Assembly: GCF_018904615.1 (NCBI RefSeq)
Contig: NZ_JADCNH010000005.1
Coordinates: 1-64,000, forward strand
Direction of reading: 5' to 3'
From: Verticiella alkaliphila
GTDB lineage: Bacteria; Pseudomonadota; Gammaproteobacteria; Burkholderiales; Burkholderiaceae_B
Length of the DNA: 64,000 bases
Part shown: positions 47,855 through 56,539 of the stretch, in pieces
How the letters are laid out: every line of letters starts with the position of its first letter
Position numbering within the stretch: the first letter of the stretch is position 1
Translations under genes and position numbers: made by a program
Notes under the pieces: model-generated
Database searches by the model: none
What the model was told of the DNA's origin: nothing
What the model saw: only the letters and a program-made list of their open reading frames with translations

Positions 47855-47866
47855 AGGCACCAGGGT

Positions 47867-47881
47867 GCCCTCGGTGAGGGC
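47867..47881 (+). other. Short hairpin between frmR and frmA
   Basis: GCCCTC-GGT-GAGGGC, a 6-bp stem without a T-tract, in the 59-bp frmR-frmA gap. It could modulate expression or mRNA stability; not a clear terminator. Confidence 0.4.
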
Positions 47882-47889
47882 AAATTTAG

Positions 47890-49023
<1,134 letters not shown>

Positions 49024-49066
49024 TCACCCACTATCCATTCAACACCAACCACCAAGGAAATTAACC

Positions 49067-49465
49067 ATGTCCAATCCTGTCATTTCCGGCGACGGTATCT
49101 TCTCGCACGTCTTCGTCGGCGCCGCCGACCTCCAGAAGTCGACCGCGTTCTATGACGCCGCTCTGGGTGCTCTCGGCATCAAGAACCTCGGTCCTTTCGG
49201 CAACGGATGGGTGCTTTTCGGTCGCGAAAAGCCGGCTTTCATCATCGCTCGTCCGGGCAATGGTGAAGCGCCTTCCGGCAACGGCGTGACGGTCGGCTTT
49301 GCGGCCGCCACTCCCGCCGAAGTGGACGCCTTCCACGCCGCCGGCCTTGCCGCAGGCGGCACCGACGAGGGCCAGCCCGGCCCGCGTGGCCACCTGCCGG
49401 GTGCCTATGCGGCCTACCTGCGTGATCCGGCGGGCAACAAGGTTTGCGCGTACACCTTCGTCTGA
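49067..49465 (+). CDS. Glyoxalase/VOC-superfamily protein
   Basis: A protein of 132 residues with the paired beta-alpha-beta-beta-beta modules of the VOC fold: FSHVFVGAADLQKSTAFYDAALGALGIK and GAYAAYLRDPAGNKVCAYTFV. The Asp/His/Glu metal sites are partly visible. VOC proteins of this kind are frequent next to frmA in proteobacteria; a role in handling glutathione adducts is plausible but not shown. It lies 43 bp after frmA. Confidence 0.85.
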   Translation: MSNPVISGDGIFSHVFVGAADLQKSTAFYDAALGALGIKNLGPFGNGWVLFGREKPAFIIARPGNGEAPSGNGVTVGFAAATPAEVDAFHAAGLAAGGTDEGQPGPRGHLPGAYAAYLRDPAGNKVCAYTFV

Positions 49466-49566
49466 AAGCCAGGAAGCTGAGGGCGTTCTGAAAAGGCCAG
49501 CACAAGCCTCTACACGGCGAGCCTATTGGACGGACCGTGTAGAGCGGTGCCCGCTCATGAAGATCG

Positions 49567-49601
49567 GCCCGCAGCCATGTGCGAAACGCATGGCTGCGGG
49601 C
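49567..49601 (+). terminator. Strong hairpin after the VOC gene
   Basis: GCCCGCAGCCATG and CATGGCTGCGGGC form a 13-bp perfect stem with a 9-nt loop, followed by a weak ATTTGCTTTG tract. It may partly terminate the frmRA-VOC transcript before the DUF3422 gene, 46 bp downstream. Confidence 0.6.
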
Positions 49602-49647
49602 ATTTGCTTTGAAGCGTGTTTTTCAACCAATGAGAAATGAGGTCGTT

Positions 49648-50982
49648 ATGCAAGAGCCGGCCAACATCAATACGACGACCGTACAACCCGCCCCGACCGC
49701 CACCGTGTACGGCATGCCGGCCTATGCCGATCGTGCTGCGGCCGTGGGTGAAGTGCATGCGCGCCCGCATCTGTTGATTCAGGCCCCCCGCAGCATATTG
49801 CAGCTCGCTTTCATTACCGAAGGCGATCAGGCCAGGGATCAGATGGCGATGAGTGAGTTGTCTCATCGCTTCGGCGTTGCCGAACCCGACCATGCTACGC
49901 CGCTTCACGGCGTGACATGGGATGAAGGAGACCTGCACTGCGAAAAGCACACCGAGTTCTCGACGTATCTATGGTGCGCTTCGCTGGATTCCGAGACGGG
50001 AGAGCCGTGCGGCGAAAATCCGTTCAAGCATGGATTTGTTCCTCCCGGCCCGGTCGTATCCGGCATCCGTTTGAGACTTCTTCCGTGGACGCCGGAAACG
50101 GAGAAGGAGGTCGATCGCTTCGATCCTGCCAGCCTGTGCTACTCGCTGGTGGAGAACGGCTCTGCCGCCATCCTGACCGACTTTCGACAGGATGAGGATG
50201 GCCTGACGCAGATGCTCGTCCTGGCCCGCGATTTGACCCCGGCGCGGGCGGGTGCGCTGGCTCAACGTCTGCTGGAGATCGAGACTTACCGCACCTTGGC
50301 GTTGCTGTCCTTGCCGTTGACGCGGTCGATGACGTCGGAGCTGCGGCGCATGGAGTCGCGCCTTGCGGCGATCACCGACGAGATGTGTACGAGCTTGGTG
50401 GAACGGCGCGACAGCGACGTGCTGCTGTCCGAATTGACCGCCCTGGCTGCCGAGCTGGAAGCTGGCGTTGCGGCGAATCTCTATCGCTTCGGCGCCAGCC
50501 GTGCCTACTACGAGATCGTCGAGGAAAGGCTGGCAGCGCTTTCGGAAGAAGCCGTATCCGGGTACTTCACCTGGGCGGATTTCCTGCAGCGTCGCATCGC
50601 TCCCGCCATGCGGACATGCCAATCCGTAAAGGAGCGCCAGACCAAGCTCTCCGACAAGCTGACCCGGGCCATCGCGTTGCTGCGTTCCTGGATCGACGTC
50701 GAGCTTGAACGCCAGAACCGCGATCTGCTTGCGTCGATGAACAACCGGGCCAAGATGCAATTGCGCCTTCAGCAAACCGTCGAAGGCCTGTCGGTCGCGG
50801 CAATTTCTTATTACGTCGTGAGTCTTCTCGGCTATTTACTCAAGGGCATTCCGATGGTTCACGACAGCGTGGCGCCGGTGATGGCGGTTCTGGTGCCTGC
50901 GGTGATGCTGACGATCTGGTGGATCGTGCGCAGGATCAGACACGCCCACGGTGACACGGCAGCGGAAGAGAAATCTTCCTGA
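49648..50982 (+). CDS. DUF3422-family membrane-anchored protein
   Basis: A protein of 444 residues matching DUF3422: YADRAAAVGEVHARPHLLIQAPRSILQLAFITEGD near the N-terminus, central helical region with RTLALLSLPLTRSMTSELRRMESRLAAITDEM, and two TM helices near the C-terminus (VAAISYYVVSLLGYLLKGIP and VAPVMAVLVPAVMLTIWWIV). Function unknown. ATG at 49648 has a TGAGGT site; ATG at 49630 is the alternative. It lies inside the formaldehyde operon between frmA/VOC and the formylglutathione hydrolase gene, which suggests a link to formaldehyde or thiol stress. Confidence 0.85.
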   Translation: MQEPANINTTTVQPAPTATVYGMPAYADRAAAVGEVHARPHLLIQAPRSILQLAFITEGDQARDQMAMSELSHRFGVAEPDHATPLHGVTWDEGDLHCEKHTEFSTYLWCASLDSETGEPCGENPFKHGFVPPGPVVSGIRLRLLPWTPETEKEVDRFDPASLCYSLVENGSAAILTDFRQDEDGLTQMLVLARDLTPARAGALAQRLLEIETYRTLALLSLPLTRSMTSELRRMESRLAAITDEMCTSLVERRDSDVLLSELTALAAELEAGVAANLYRFGASRAYYEIVEERLAALSEEAVSGYFTWADFLQRRIAPAMRTCQSVKERQTKLSDKLTRAIALLRSWIDVELERQNRDLLASMNNRAKMQLRLQQTVEGLSVAAISYYVVSLLGYLLKGIPMVHDSVAPVMAVLVPAVMLTIWWIVRRIRHAHGDTAAEEKSS

Positions 50983-51040
50983 AGAGCTGCCGTCCTGGTG
51001 CGCGAGAGCTGCGCCGTTCCTTTGAACATAGGAGAACACC

Positions 51041-51871
51041 ATGGAACGCATCGAACATCACGCCAGCTTTGATGGTTGGCAGGACGTTTATCAGCATGAA
51101 TCCACGACGCTCGGTTGCACGATGAAGGTCGGCGTCTATCTGCCTCCGCAGGCACAGCACAGCAAGGTGCCGGTGCTGTACTGGCTTTCAGGCCTCACCT
51201 GCACCGAGCAGAACTTCATCACCAAGTCCGCCGTCCAGCGCTACGCAGCCGAACATGGCATTGCCGTCGTCGCGCCCGATACCAGCGCACGCGGCGAAGG
51301 CGTTGCCGACGATCCCGCCTATGACCTCGGACAGGGGGCGGGTTTCTACGTCAACGCCACGCAGGAACCCTGGGCTGCGAATCATCGGATGTATGACTAC
51401 GTGGTGCAGGAACTACCGGCGCTGATCGAGGCCCACTTTCCCGTGACGGCGGAGCGGAGCATCAGCGGCCATTCCATGGGCGGGCATGGCGCCCTGGTCA
51501 TCGCCCTGCGCAACCCGGGCCGTTATCGAAGCGTCTCGGCCTTCTCGCCCATCGTCGCGCCCACCCAGGTTCCCTGGGGACACAAGGCCTTCGAGGCGTA
51601 CCTGGGCAGCGACCGGGAGGCGTGGAAGCAGTACGACACCGTGGAGCTGATTCGCACCGTGCAGGAGCGTCTGCCGCTGCTGGTGGATCAGGGCTTGGGC
51701 GACGAGTTCCTGGAGAGTCAGCTTCAGCCCGATCTGCTGCGCAAAGCCTGCGACGAGACGGGGCACCCGCTCACGTTGAATCTGCGCCCTGGCTACGACC
51801 ACAGCTACTACTTCATTGCCAGTTTCATTGGCGAGCATATGGCATACCACGCATCGGCGCTGAAACGCTGA
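51041..51871 (+). CDS. frmB: S-formylglutathione hydrolase
   Basis: An esterase-D-family alpha/beta-hydrolase of 276 residues that releases formate and glutathione, completing the FrmA pathway. The nucleophile elbow is SISGHSMGGHGALV; the oxyanion region is LYWLSGLTCTEQNFITKS; the catalytic His is in GYDHSYYFIASFI. GGAG precedes the ATG. Length is normal. Confidence 0.96.
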   Translation: MERIEHHASFDGWQDVYQHESTTLGCTMKVGVYLPPQAQHSKVPVLYWLSGLTCTEQNFITKSAVQRYAAEHGIAVVAPDTSARGEGVADDPAYDLGQGAGFYVNATQEPWAANHRMYDYVVQELPALIEAHFPVTAERSISGHSMGGHGALVIALRNPGRYRSVSAFSPIVAPTQVPWGHKAFEAYLGSDREAWKQYDTVELIRTVQERLPLLVDQGLGDEFLESQLQPDLLRKACDETGHPLTLNLRPGYDHSYYFIASFIGEHMAYHASALKR

Positions 51872-51889
51872 GAGAGATGAGATCAGGTT

Positions 51890-53197
51890 ATGACAAAGAC
51901 CTCCAAAAACCGACATCACGTCGTCATTATCGGAGCGGGCTTCGGCGGGATCGAGGTTGCCAACGAGCTTGCTGGTGCCGAGGTCGATGTGACGATCATC
52001 GATCGGCGCAATCATCACCTGTTCCAACCCTTGCTTTACCAGGTTGCAGGGGCGTCACTTTCGACATCCGAGATCGCATGGCCTATTCGCTATCTCTTCC
52101 GCAATCGCCCGGAAGTGAACACCTTGATGGCGGAAGTGGAAGGCATCGACCAGGACGCGCGTCAGGTCATTCTCAACAATGGCTCACGCCAAACCTACGA
52201 CACGCTCGTACTCGCGACAGGCGCTACCCATGCCTATTTCGGACACGACGAATGGGGGGCTTTTGCGCCGGGGTTGAAGACGCTGGAAGATGCCACGGCC
52301 ATTCGGGGCCGAATCCTCGCGGCTTTCGAGGAGGCCGAGCTCACGAGCGATCCTCAGCAGCGTGCCGCGCTGCAGACGTTCGTCATCATCGGTGGTGGTC
52401 CCACCGGGGTTGAATTGGCCGGGACCATCGCCGAGCTTGCACGAGACACGCTGGCGCGTGACTTCCGCTCTATTGACCCGAGCACGTCCCGGGTTGTACT
52501 GATCGAGGCGGGCCCGCGTCTGTTGTCGGTCTTTCCAGAGGATCTTTCGGCCTATACGCGCCAGGCACTCGAAAAGCTCGGGGTCGAGGTCGTGCTGGGT
52601 ACGCCGGTCACCGAATGCTCGGCCGACGGCGTGGTGTATGGCGGCAAGCCCCTTTCGGCCAAGACCATCGTCTGGGCCGCAGGGGTCAAGGCGTCTCCCG
52701 CGGCTCGCTGGTTGGGTGCTGCGTCTGATCGTGCGGGTCGAGTGGTCGTTGGTCCCGACCTGACGGTGGCTGGTCGCCCGGAGGTCTTCGCCATCGGCGA
52801 TACCGCCTCGTGCACTATGGCCGACGGGAAGCCCGTACCGGGCATCGCCCCGGCCGCCAAACAGCAAGGGAAGTACGTCGCCAACCTCATTGGACGGCGT
52901 TTGAAAGGCAAGTCCGCTGACGGGCCTTTCATATACCGGCATCAGGGGAACCTGGCCACCATCGGCCGCAGCCTGGCCGTGATTGACATGGGGCGGGTTA
53001 AGCTGCGTGGTGCCTTTGCGTGGTGGATCTGGAAGCTCGCGCATATCTACTTTCTGATCGGTACGCGAAATCGTCTCAGCGTCGCTTTGAGCTGGGTATG
53101 GAACCACAGCATCGGCTACCGCGGCTCTCGCATCATCATGCATGCGATTGCCGACAAAGAGCCCACAGCGTTGGATAAATCCGGCTCTCTGGATTGA
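51890..53197 (+). CDS. Type II NADH dehydrogenase (NDH-2) family flavoprotein
   Basis: A protein of 435 residues with two dinucleotide-binding motifs: VVIIGAGFGGIEVANELAGAEVDVTIIDRRNHHLFQPLLYQVA for FAD and FVIIGGGPTGVELAGTIAELA for NADH. FAD-contact segments VFAIGDTASC and AKQQGKYVANLI follow, and a hydrophobic C-terminal amphipathic region (WWIWKLAHIYFLIG) fits membrane attachment. Next to frmA and frmB it could reoxidise NADH made by formaldehyde oxidation into the quinone pool; that link is inference from context. It begins 18 bp after frmB. Confidence 0.92.
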   Translation: MTKTSKNRHHVVIIGAGFGGIEVANELAGAEVDVTIIDRRNHHLFQPLLYQVAGASLSTSEIAWPIRYLFRNRPEVNTLMAEVEGIDQDARQVILNNGSRQTYDTLVLATGATHAYFGHDEWGAFAPGLKTLEDATAIRGRILAAFEEAELTSDPQQRAALQTFVIIGGGPTGVELAGTIAELARDTLARDFRSIDPSTSRVVLIEAGPRLLSVFPEDLSAYTRQALEKLGVEVVLGTPVTECSADGVVYGGKPLSAKTIVWAAGVKASPAARWLGAASDRAGRVVVGPDLTVAGRPEVFAIGDTASCTMADGKPVPGIAPAAKQQGKYVANLIGRRLKGKSADGPFIYRHQGNLATIGRSLAVIDMGRVKLRGAFAWWIWKLAHIYFLIGTRNRLSVALSWVWNHSIGYRGSRIIMHAIADKEPTALDKSGSLD

Positions 53198-53248
53198 GGT
53201 GCCCACCTTATCGGAACGTCAACTATCAGAAATGCCAGGGAGAGCAAC

Positions 53249-54562
53249 TTGACCGATCTATTCACGACAAAGCCCAAGCCTCCCTTGGCCGAACTCCTGC
53301 GGCCCAAGACGCTGGATGAATTCGTCGGGCAACGGCACTTGCTCGGCCCCGGCAAGCCGCTGCGTCTCGCGTTCGAGGCGGGCAAGTTGCACTCGTTCAT
53401 CCTCTGGGGGCCGCCAGGCGTGGGCAAGACCACCCTGGGGCGCCTGGCCGCCAGTGCGACCGACAGCCGATTCATCGCCATCTCGGCCGTGCTGGCCGGG
53501 GTGAAGGACATCCGGCAAGCCATCGACGAGGCCCAGGCTGAACTGGACAACCATGGTCGATCGACGGTGCTTTTCGTCGATGAGATCCATCGCTTCAACA
53601 AGGCGCAGCAGGATGCCCTGCTGCCCCATGTCGAGTCGGGGCTCCTGACCCTGGTGGGGGGGACGACCGAGCATCCGGGGTTGGCGGTCAATTCCGCACT
53701 GCTCTCGCGCGCGCAGGTCTATACCCTCGAACCGCTGTCCAGCGACGAACTGAACCAGCTCTACGAACGCGCACTGCCGCATCTCCAGGGCGTCAAGTTG
53801 GACGCGGACGCGCTGGACCTGCTAAAGGGCTTTGCCGATGGCGATGGCAGGCGCTTCCTCAATCTGCTTGAGCAGGTGACGAATGCGGCGTCGGGCGCGG
53901 GCAAGACCGTGGTCGATGGCGAGTTCGCCAATCTGTCCACGAGTCCATCGCTGCGCAGGTTCGACAAGGGCGGTGACGAGTTCTACTGGCAGCTCTCAGC
54001 CTTCCACAAGTCGCTACGGGGCTCCGACCCCGATGCGGCCCTGTATTGGCTGGCCCGCATCCTCGACGGCAGCGGCGACGTGAGCCAGGTGACCCGCCGC
54101 ATGGTGGTGATGGCCAGCGAAGACATCGGCAATGCCGACCCGCAGGCGCTGCAACTGGCACTCAATGCCGCGCTGGCCTACGACAGGCTGGGCTCACCCG
54201 AAGGCGAGATACCGCTGGCCCAGGCGGTGACTTACCTCGCTCTGGCCCCCAAGTCGAATGCCGCCTATGCCGCCTGGGATCAGGCCAAGGCATTCGTCAA
54301 GCGCAGCGGCTCCCAGGCTGTGCCGCTCCATCTTCGCAATGCGCCGACGAAGCTGATGAAGCAGATGGGCTATCGCGAAGGCTACCGCTACGCGCATGAT
54401 GAGCCCAACGGCTATGCCGCTGGGCAAACCTATTTTCCCGAGGGCGTGGCGCGGCCGGGCTGGTACCAGCCAACGGACAGGGGCGTCGAGCGAAGGCTGG
54501 GAGAAAGGCTCACTTGGCTGCGCTCGCTCGATGACGCGACGCCGCTAAGCCCGTACACTTGA
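53249..54562 (+). CDS. rarA: Replication-associated recombination protein A (MgsA/RarA)
   Basis: An AAA+ ATPase of 437 residues that acts at stalled replication forks. N-terminal LAELLRPKTLDEFVGQRHLLGPGKPL, Walker A WGPPGVGKTTLGRL, Walker B VLFVDEIHRFNKAQQD, sensor 1 GGTTEHPGLAVNSALLSRA and the C-terminal MgsA tetramerisation segment (GYREGYRYAHDEPNGYAAGQTYFPEG) are clear. It starts with TTG at 53249, preceded by GGGAG. As with uvrB, it is a housekeeping-type repair gene carried on the element. Confidence 0.94.
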   Translation: MTDLFTTKPKPPLAELLRPKTLDEFVGQRHLLGPGKPLRLAFEAGKLHSFILWGPPGVGKTTLGRLAASATDSRFIAISAVLAGVKDIRQAIDEAQAELDNHGRSTVLFVDEIHRFNKAQQDALLPHVESGLLTLVGGTTEHPGLAVNSALLSRAQVYTLEPLSSDELNQLYERALPHLQGVKLDADALDLLKGFADGDGRRFLNLLEQVTNAASGAGKTVVDGEFANLSTSPSLRRFDKGGDEFYWQLSAFHKSLRGSDPDAALYWLARILDGSGDVSQVTRRMVVMASEDIGNADPQALQLALNAALAYDRLGSPEGEIPLAQAVTYLALAPKSNAAYAAWDQAKAFVKRSGSQAVPLHLRNAPTKLMKQMGYREGYRYAHDEPNGYAAGQTYFPEGVARPGWYQPTDRGVERRLGERLTWLRSLDDATPLSPYT

Positions 54563-54600
54563 CCGATATCCCCCCCGAAATCGGCCCATCGCTACCTCAC

Positions 54601-54648
54601 GAACTACAGAATAAGAACATGCCAGACGCTTCTCTCGGTGAATCCTCT
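54601..54648 (+). repeat. 48-bp leader/start-codon repeat, copy 1 (nhaA)
   Basis: Covers the bases before and after the nhaA ATG at 54619 and encodes MPDASLGESS. Copy 2 lies at 56492-56539 around the uvrA ATG and encodes MPNNSFGESS. 41 of 48 bases match by hand count. The genes themselves are unrelated. Confidence 0.75.
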
Positions 54649-56484
54649 GCGAATATCAGACGGAGTCGAGTTGCCCGCTATCTACGCACTGAGTCCGGGG
54701 CGGCGGTGCTGCTGGTGATCGTCACGGTTGTGGCGCTGGCGTGGGCGAACTCGCCGCTATCCGATGCCTATTTCGGGTTGTGGCACCTGGACGTCGGGTT
54801 CAACTTTGGGCCATTGGGCCTGCACATGGATCTGCATCACTGGGTCAACGACGGCCTGATGGTCGTCTTCTTCTTCCTGATCGGCCTGGAGGTGCGTCAG
54901 GAGTTCGCCCACGGATCGCTCCGGGATCGCAGCCGTGCCGGTCTCGCCCTGATCGCGGGTGTCGCGGGTGTCGTGCTTCCCGCTCTGGTGTACGTCCTGC
55001 TCGTGGGGCTGGCCGGAGGTCAGGGCCTGCACGGGTGGGGTGCGGTGGTCGGCACCGATACGGCGTTCATGCTGGGCACCCTGGCGATCGTCGGTCCGCG
55101 GCTGTCCGGTCAGTTGCGTGTGTTCCTGCTCACCCTGACCGTGGTCGATGACTTCCTCGCCGTGTCCATCATCGGCATCGTCTATAGCGAGGAGATCCGG
55201 GTCGTCCCGTTGTTGATCGCCCTCGCCAGTCTCGTTGCGCTGTGGTGGCTGGGGCGCACCCGCCAGTGGCGGGCAATGCCGTATGTGCTGATCGTGATCG
55301 TGCTGTGGCTCGCAACCCTGTACTCCGGCATCCATGCCTCCCTCGCCGGGATGGCCGCGGGGCTGCTGATCCCCGCCTATGCGACGCAACGTCACGGGGT
55401 CGTTGCGGCAAGACAACTGTTCCGCGACTTCTGGCAGTCGCCGAGTGCCGCATCGGCCCGCGCGGTGGACTGCGGGCTGTCCCGGGGTATCTCGGTGAAC
55501 GAGCGATTGCACGAGTTCCTGCGGTTGCCGACGGCGCTGCTGATCGTGCCGATCTTCGCCTTGGCGAACGCCGGGGTGGACCTGCGTGGCGGGCTGCTCG
55601 CTGAGGCCTTCGGCTCGCCCGTGACCTGGGGCGTCATCGCGGGGCTCGTGCTCGGCAAGCTCCTGGGCATCGGGCTCACCACGCTCGTCGCCGTCCGTCT
55701 CGGCCTGGGCCGGCTGCCCGAGGGCGTCGGGGTGGGGAGCGTGTTCGGTGGGGCGGCGCTGTCCGGGATCGGCTTCACCGTGTCGCTGCTGATCATCGGG
55801 CTCGCGTTCGGCACGACCTCCGACCTGGGCCGCCAGGCGACGGTCGGCGTGCTCGTGTCGATGATGCTCGCCACGTTGCTCGGGTGGCTCATCTTCAAGG
55901 TTGCCGCTCGCAGGTGGGGTGAGGAGACCGCCGATCTGCCGATGGTGCTTGAGCCGCCGGTCGATCCCGAGGTCGATCACATTCGCGGGCCAGAGGACGC
56001 GCAGCTCACGCTGGTGGAGTACGTGGACTTCGAGTGCGAGTACTGTGCGCACGCTACCGGTTCTTGGGAGGATCTGCGCGCCCACTTCGGGGACGACCTG
56101 CGGTATGTGGTGCGCCACTTGCCGCACCACCCGCATGGGCCGATCGCCGCGCGTGCGTCCGAGGCGGCATCGAATCAGGGGATGTTCTGGCCGTGGCTGG
56201 ACTTCGTGTTCACCCGTCAGCACGCGCTGGAGCGCGAGGATCTGATCGGCTACGCCGCAGAGCTTGGGCTCGACGTCGATCGGTTCATCGCGGATCTCGA
56301 CAGCCCTGCGGTGATCGAGCGTGTCGAGCGCGACCTCGCCAGTGCGGTCGCCAGCGGTGCGCACGCCACGCCGACGTTCTTCGTCGAGGGTCGCCGCCTG
56401 CGCGGCAGCTACGACGCCCGCTCTGTCACCGCAGCGCTCGAAGCTAGCCGCCGCGGCACCCGAACTCAGGAAGTCCCGTCCTGA
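54619..56484 (+). CDS. NhaA Na+/H+ antiporter fused to a DsbA/thioredoxin-like domain
   Basis: A fusion of 621 residues. Residues about 20-430 are NhaA: LHHWVNDGLMVVFFFLIGLEVRQEF, GTDTAFMLGTLAIVG, the transport aspartates in LTVVDDFLAVSIIGI, and GGAALSGIGFTVSLLIIGLAF. Residues about 450-600 are a thioredoxin_4/DsbA-like domain with VEYVDFECEYCAHA (a C-x2-C-type redox motif, CEYC) and a cis-Pro segment ATPTFFVEGRRLRGSY. Such fusions are best known from actinobacteria. I use ATG 54619; a TTG at 54559 overlaps the rarA stop codon. The redox domain would follow the last TM helix; sidedness is uncertain. Confidence 0.9.
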   Translation: MPDASLGESSANIRRSRVARYLRTESGAAVLLVIVTVVALAWANSPLSDAYFGLWHLDVGFNFGPLGLHMDLHHWVNDGLMVVFFFLIGLEVRQEFAHGSLRDRSRAGLALIAGVAGVVLPALVYVLLVGLAGGQGLHGWGAVVGTDTAFMLGTLAIVGPRLSGQLRVFLLTLTVVDDFLAVSIIGIVYSEEIRVVPLLIALASLVALWWLGRTRQWRAMPYVLIVIVLWLATLYSGIHASLAGMAAGLLIPAYATQRHGVVAARQLFRDFWQSPSAASARAVDCGLSRGISVNERLHEFLRLPTALLIVPIFALANAGVDLRGGLLAEAFGSPVTWGVIAGLVLGKLLGIGLTTLVAVRLGLGRLPEGVGVGSVFGGAALSGIGFTVSLLIIGLAFGTTSDLGRQATVGVLVSMMLATLLGWLIFKVAARRWGEETADLPMVLEPPVDPEVDHIRGPEDAQLTLVEYVDFECEYCAHATGSWEDLRAHFGDDLRYVVRHLPHHPHGPIAARASEAASNQGMFWPWLDFVFTRQHALEREDLIGYAAELGLDVDRFIADLDSPAVIERVERDLASAVASGAHATPTFFVEGRRLRGSYDARSVTAALEASRRGTRTQEVPS

Positions 56485-56491
56485 GCGGGAC

Positions 56492-56539
56492 GAACTACCG
56501 GATAAAAACATGCCAAACAATTCTTTCGGTGAATCCTCT
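56492..56539 (+). repeat. 48-bp leader/start-codon repeat, copy 2 (uvrA)
   Basis: Near-copy of 54601-54648 placed identically around the start codon of the next gene (ATG at 56510). The spacing from the repeat start to the ATG is 18 bp in both copies. Confidence 0.75.
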
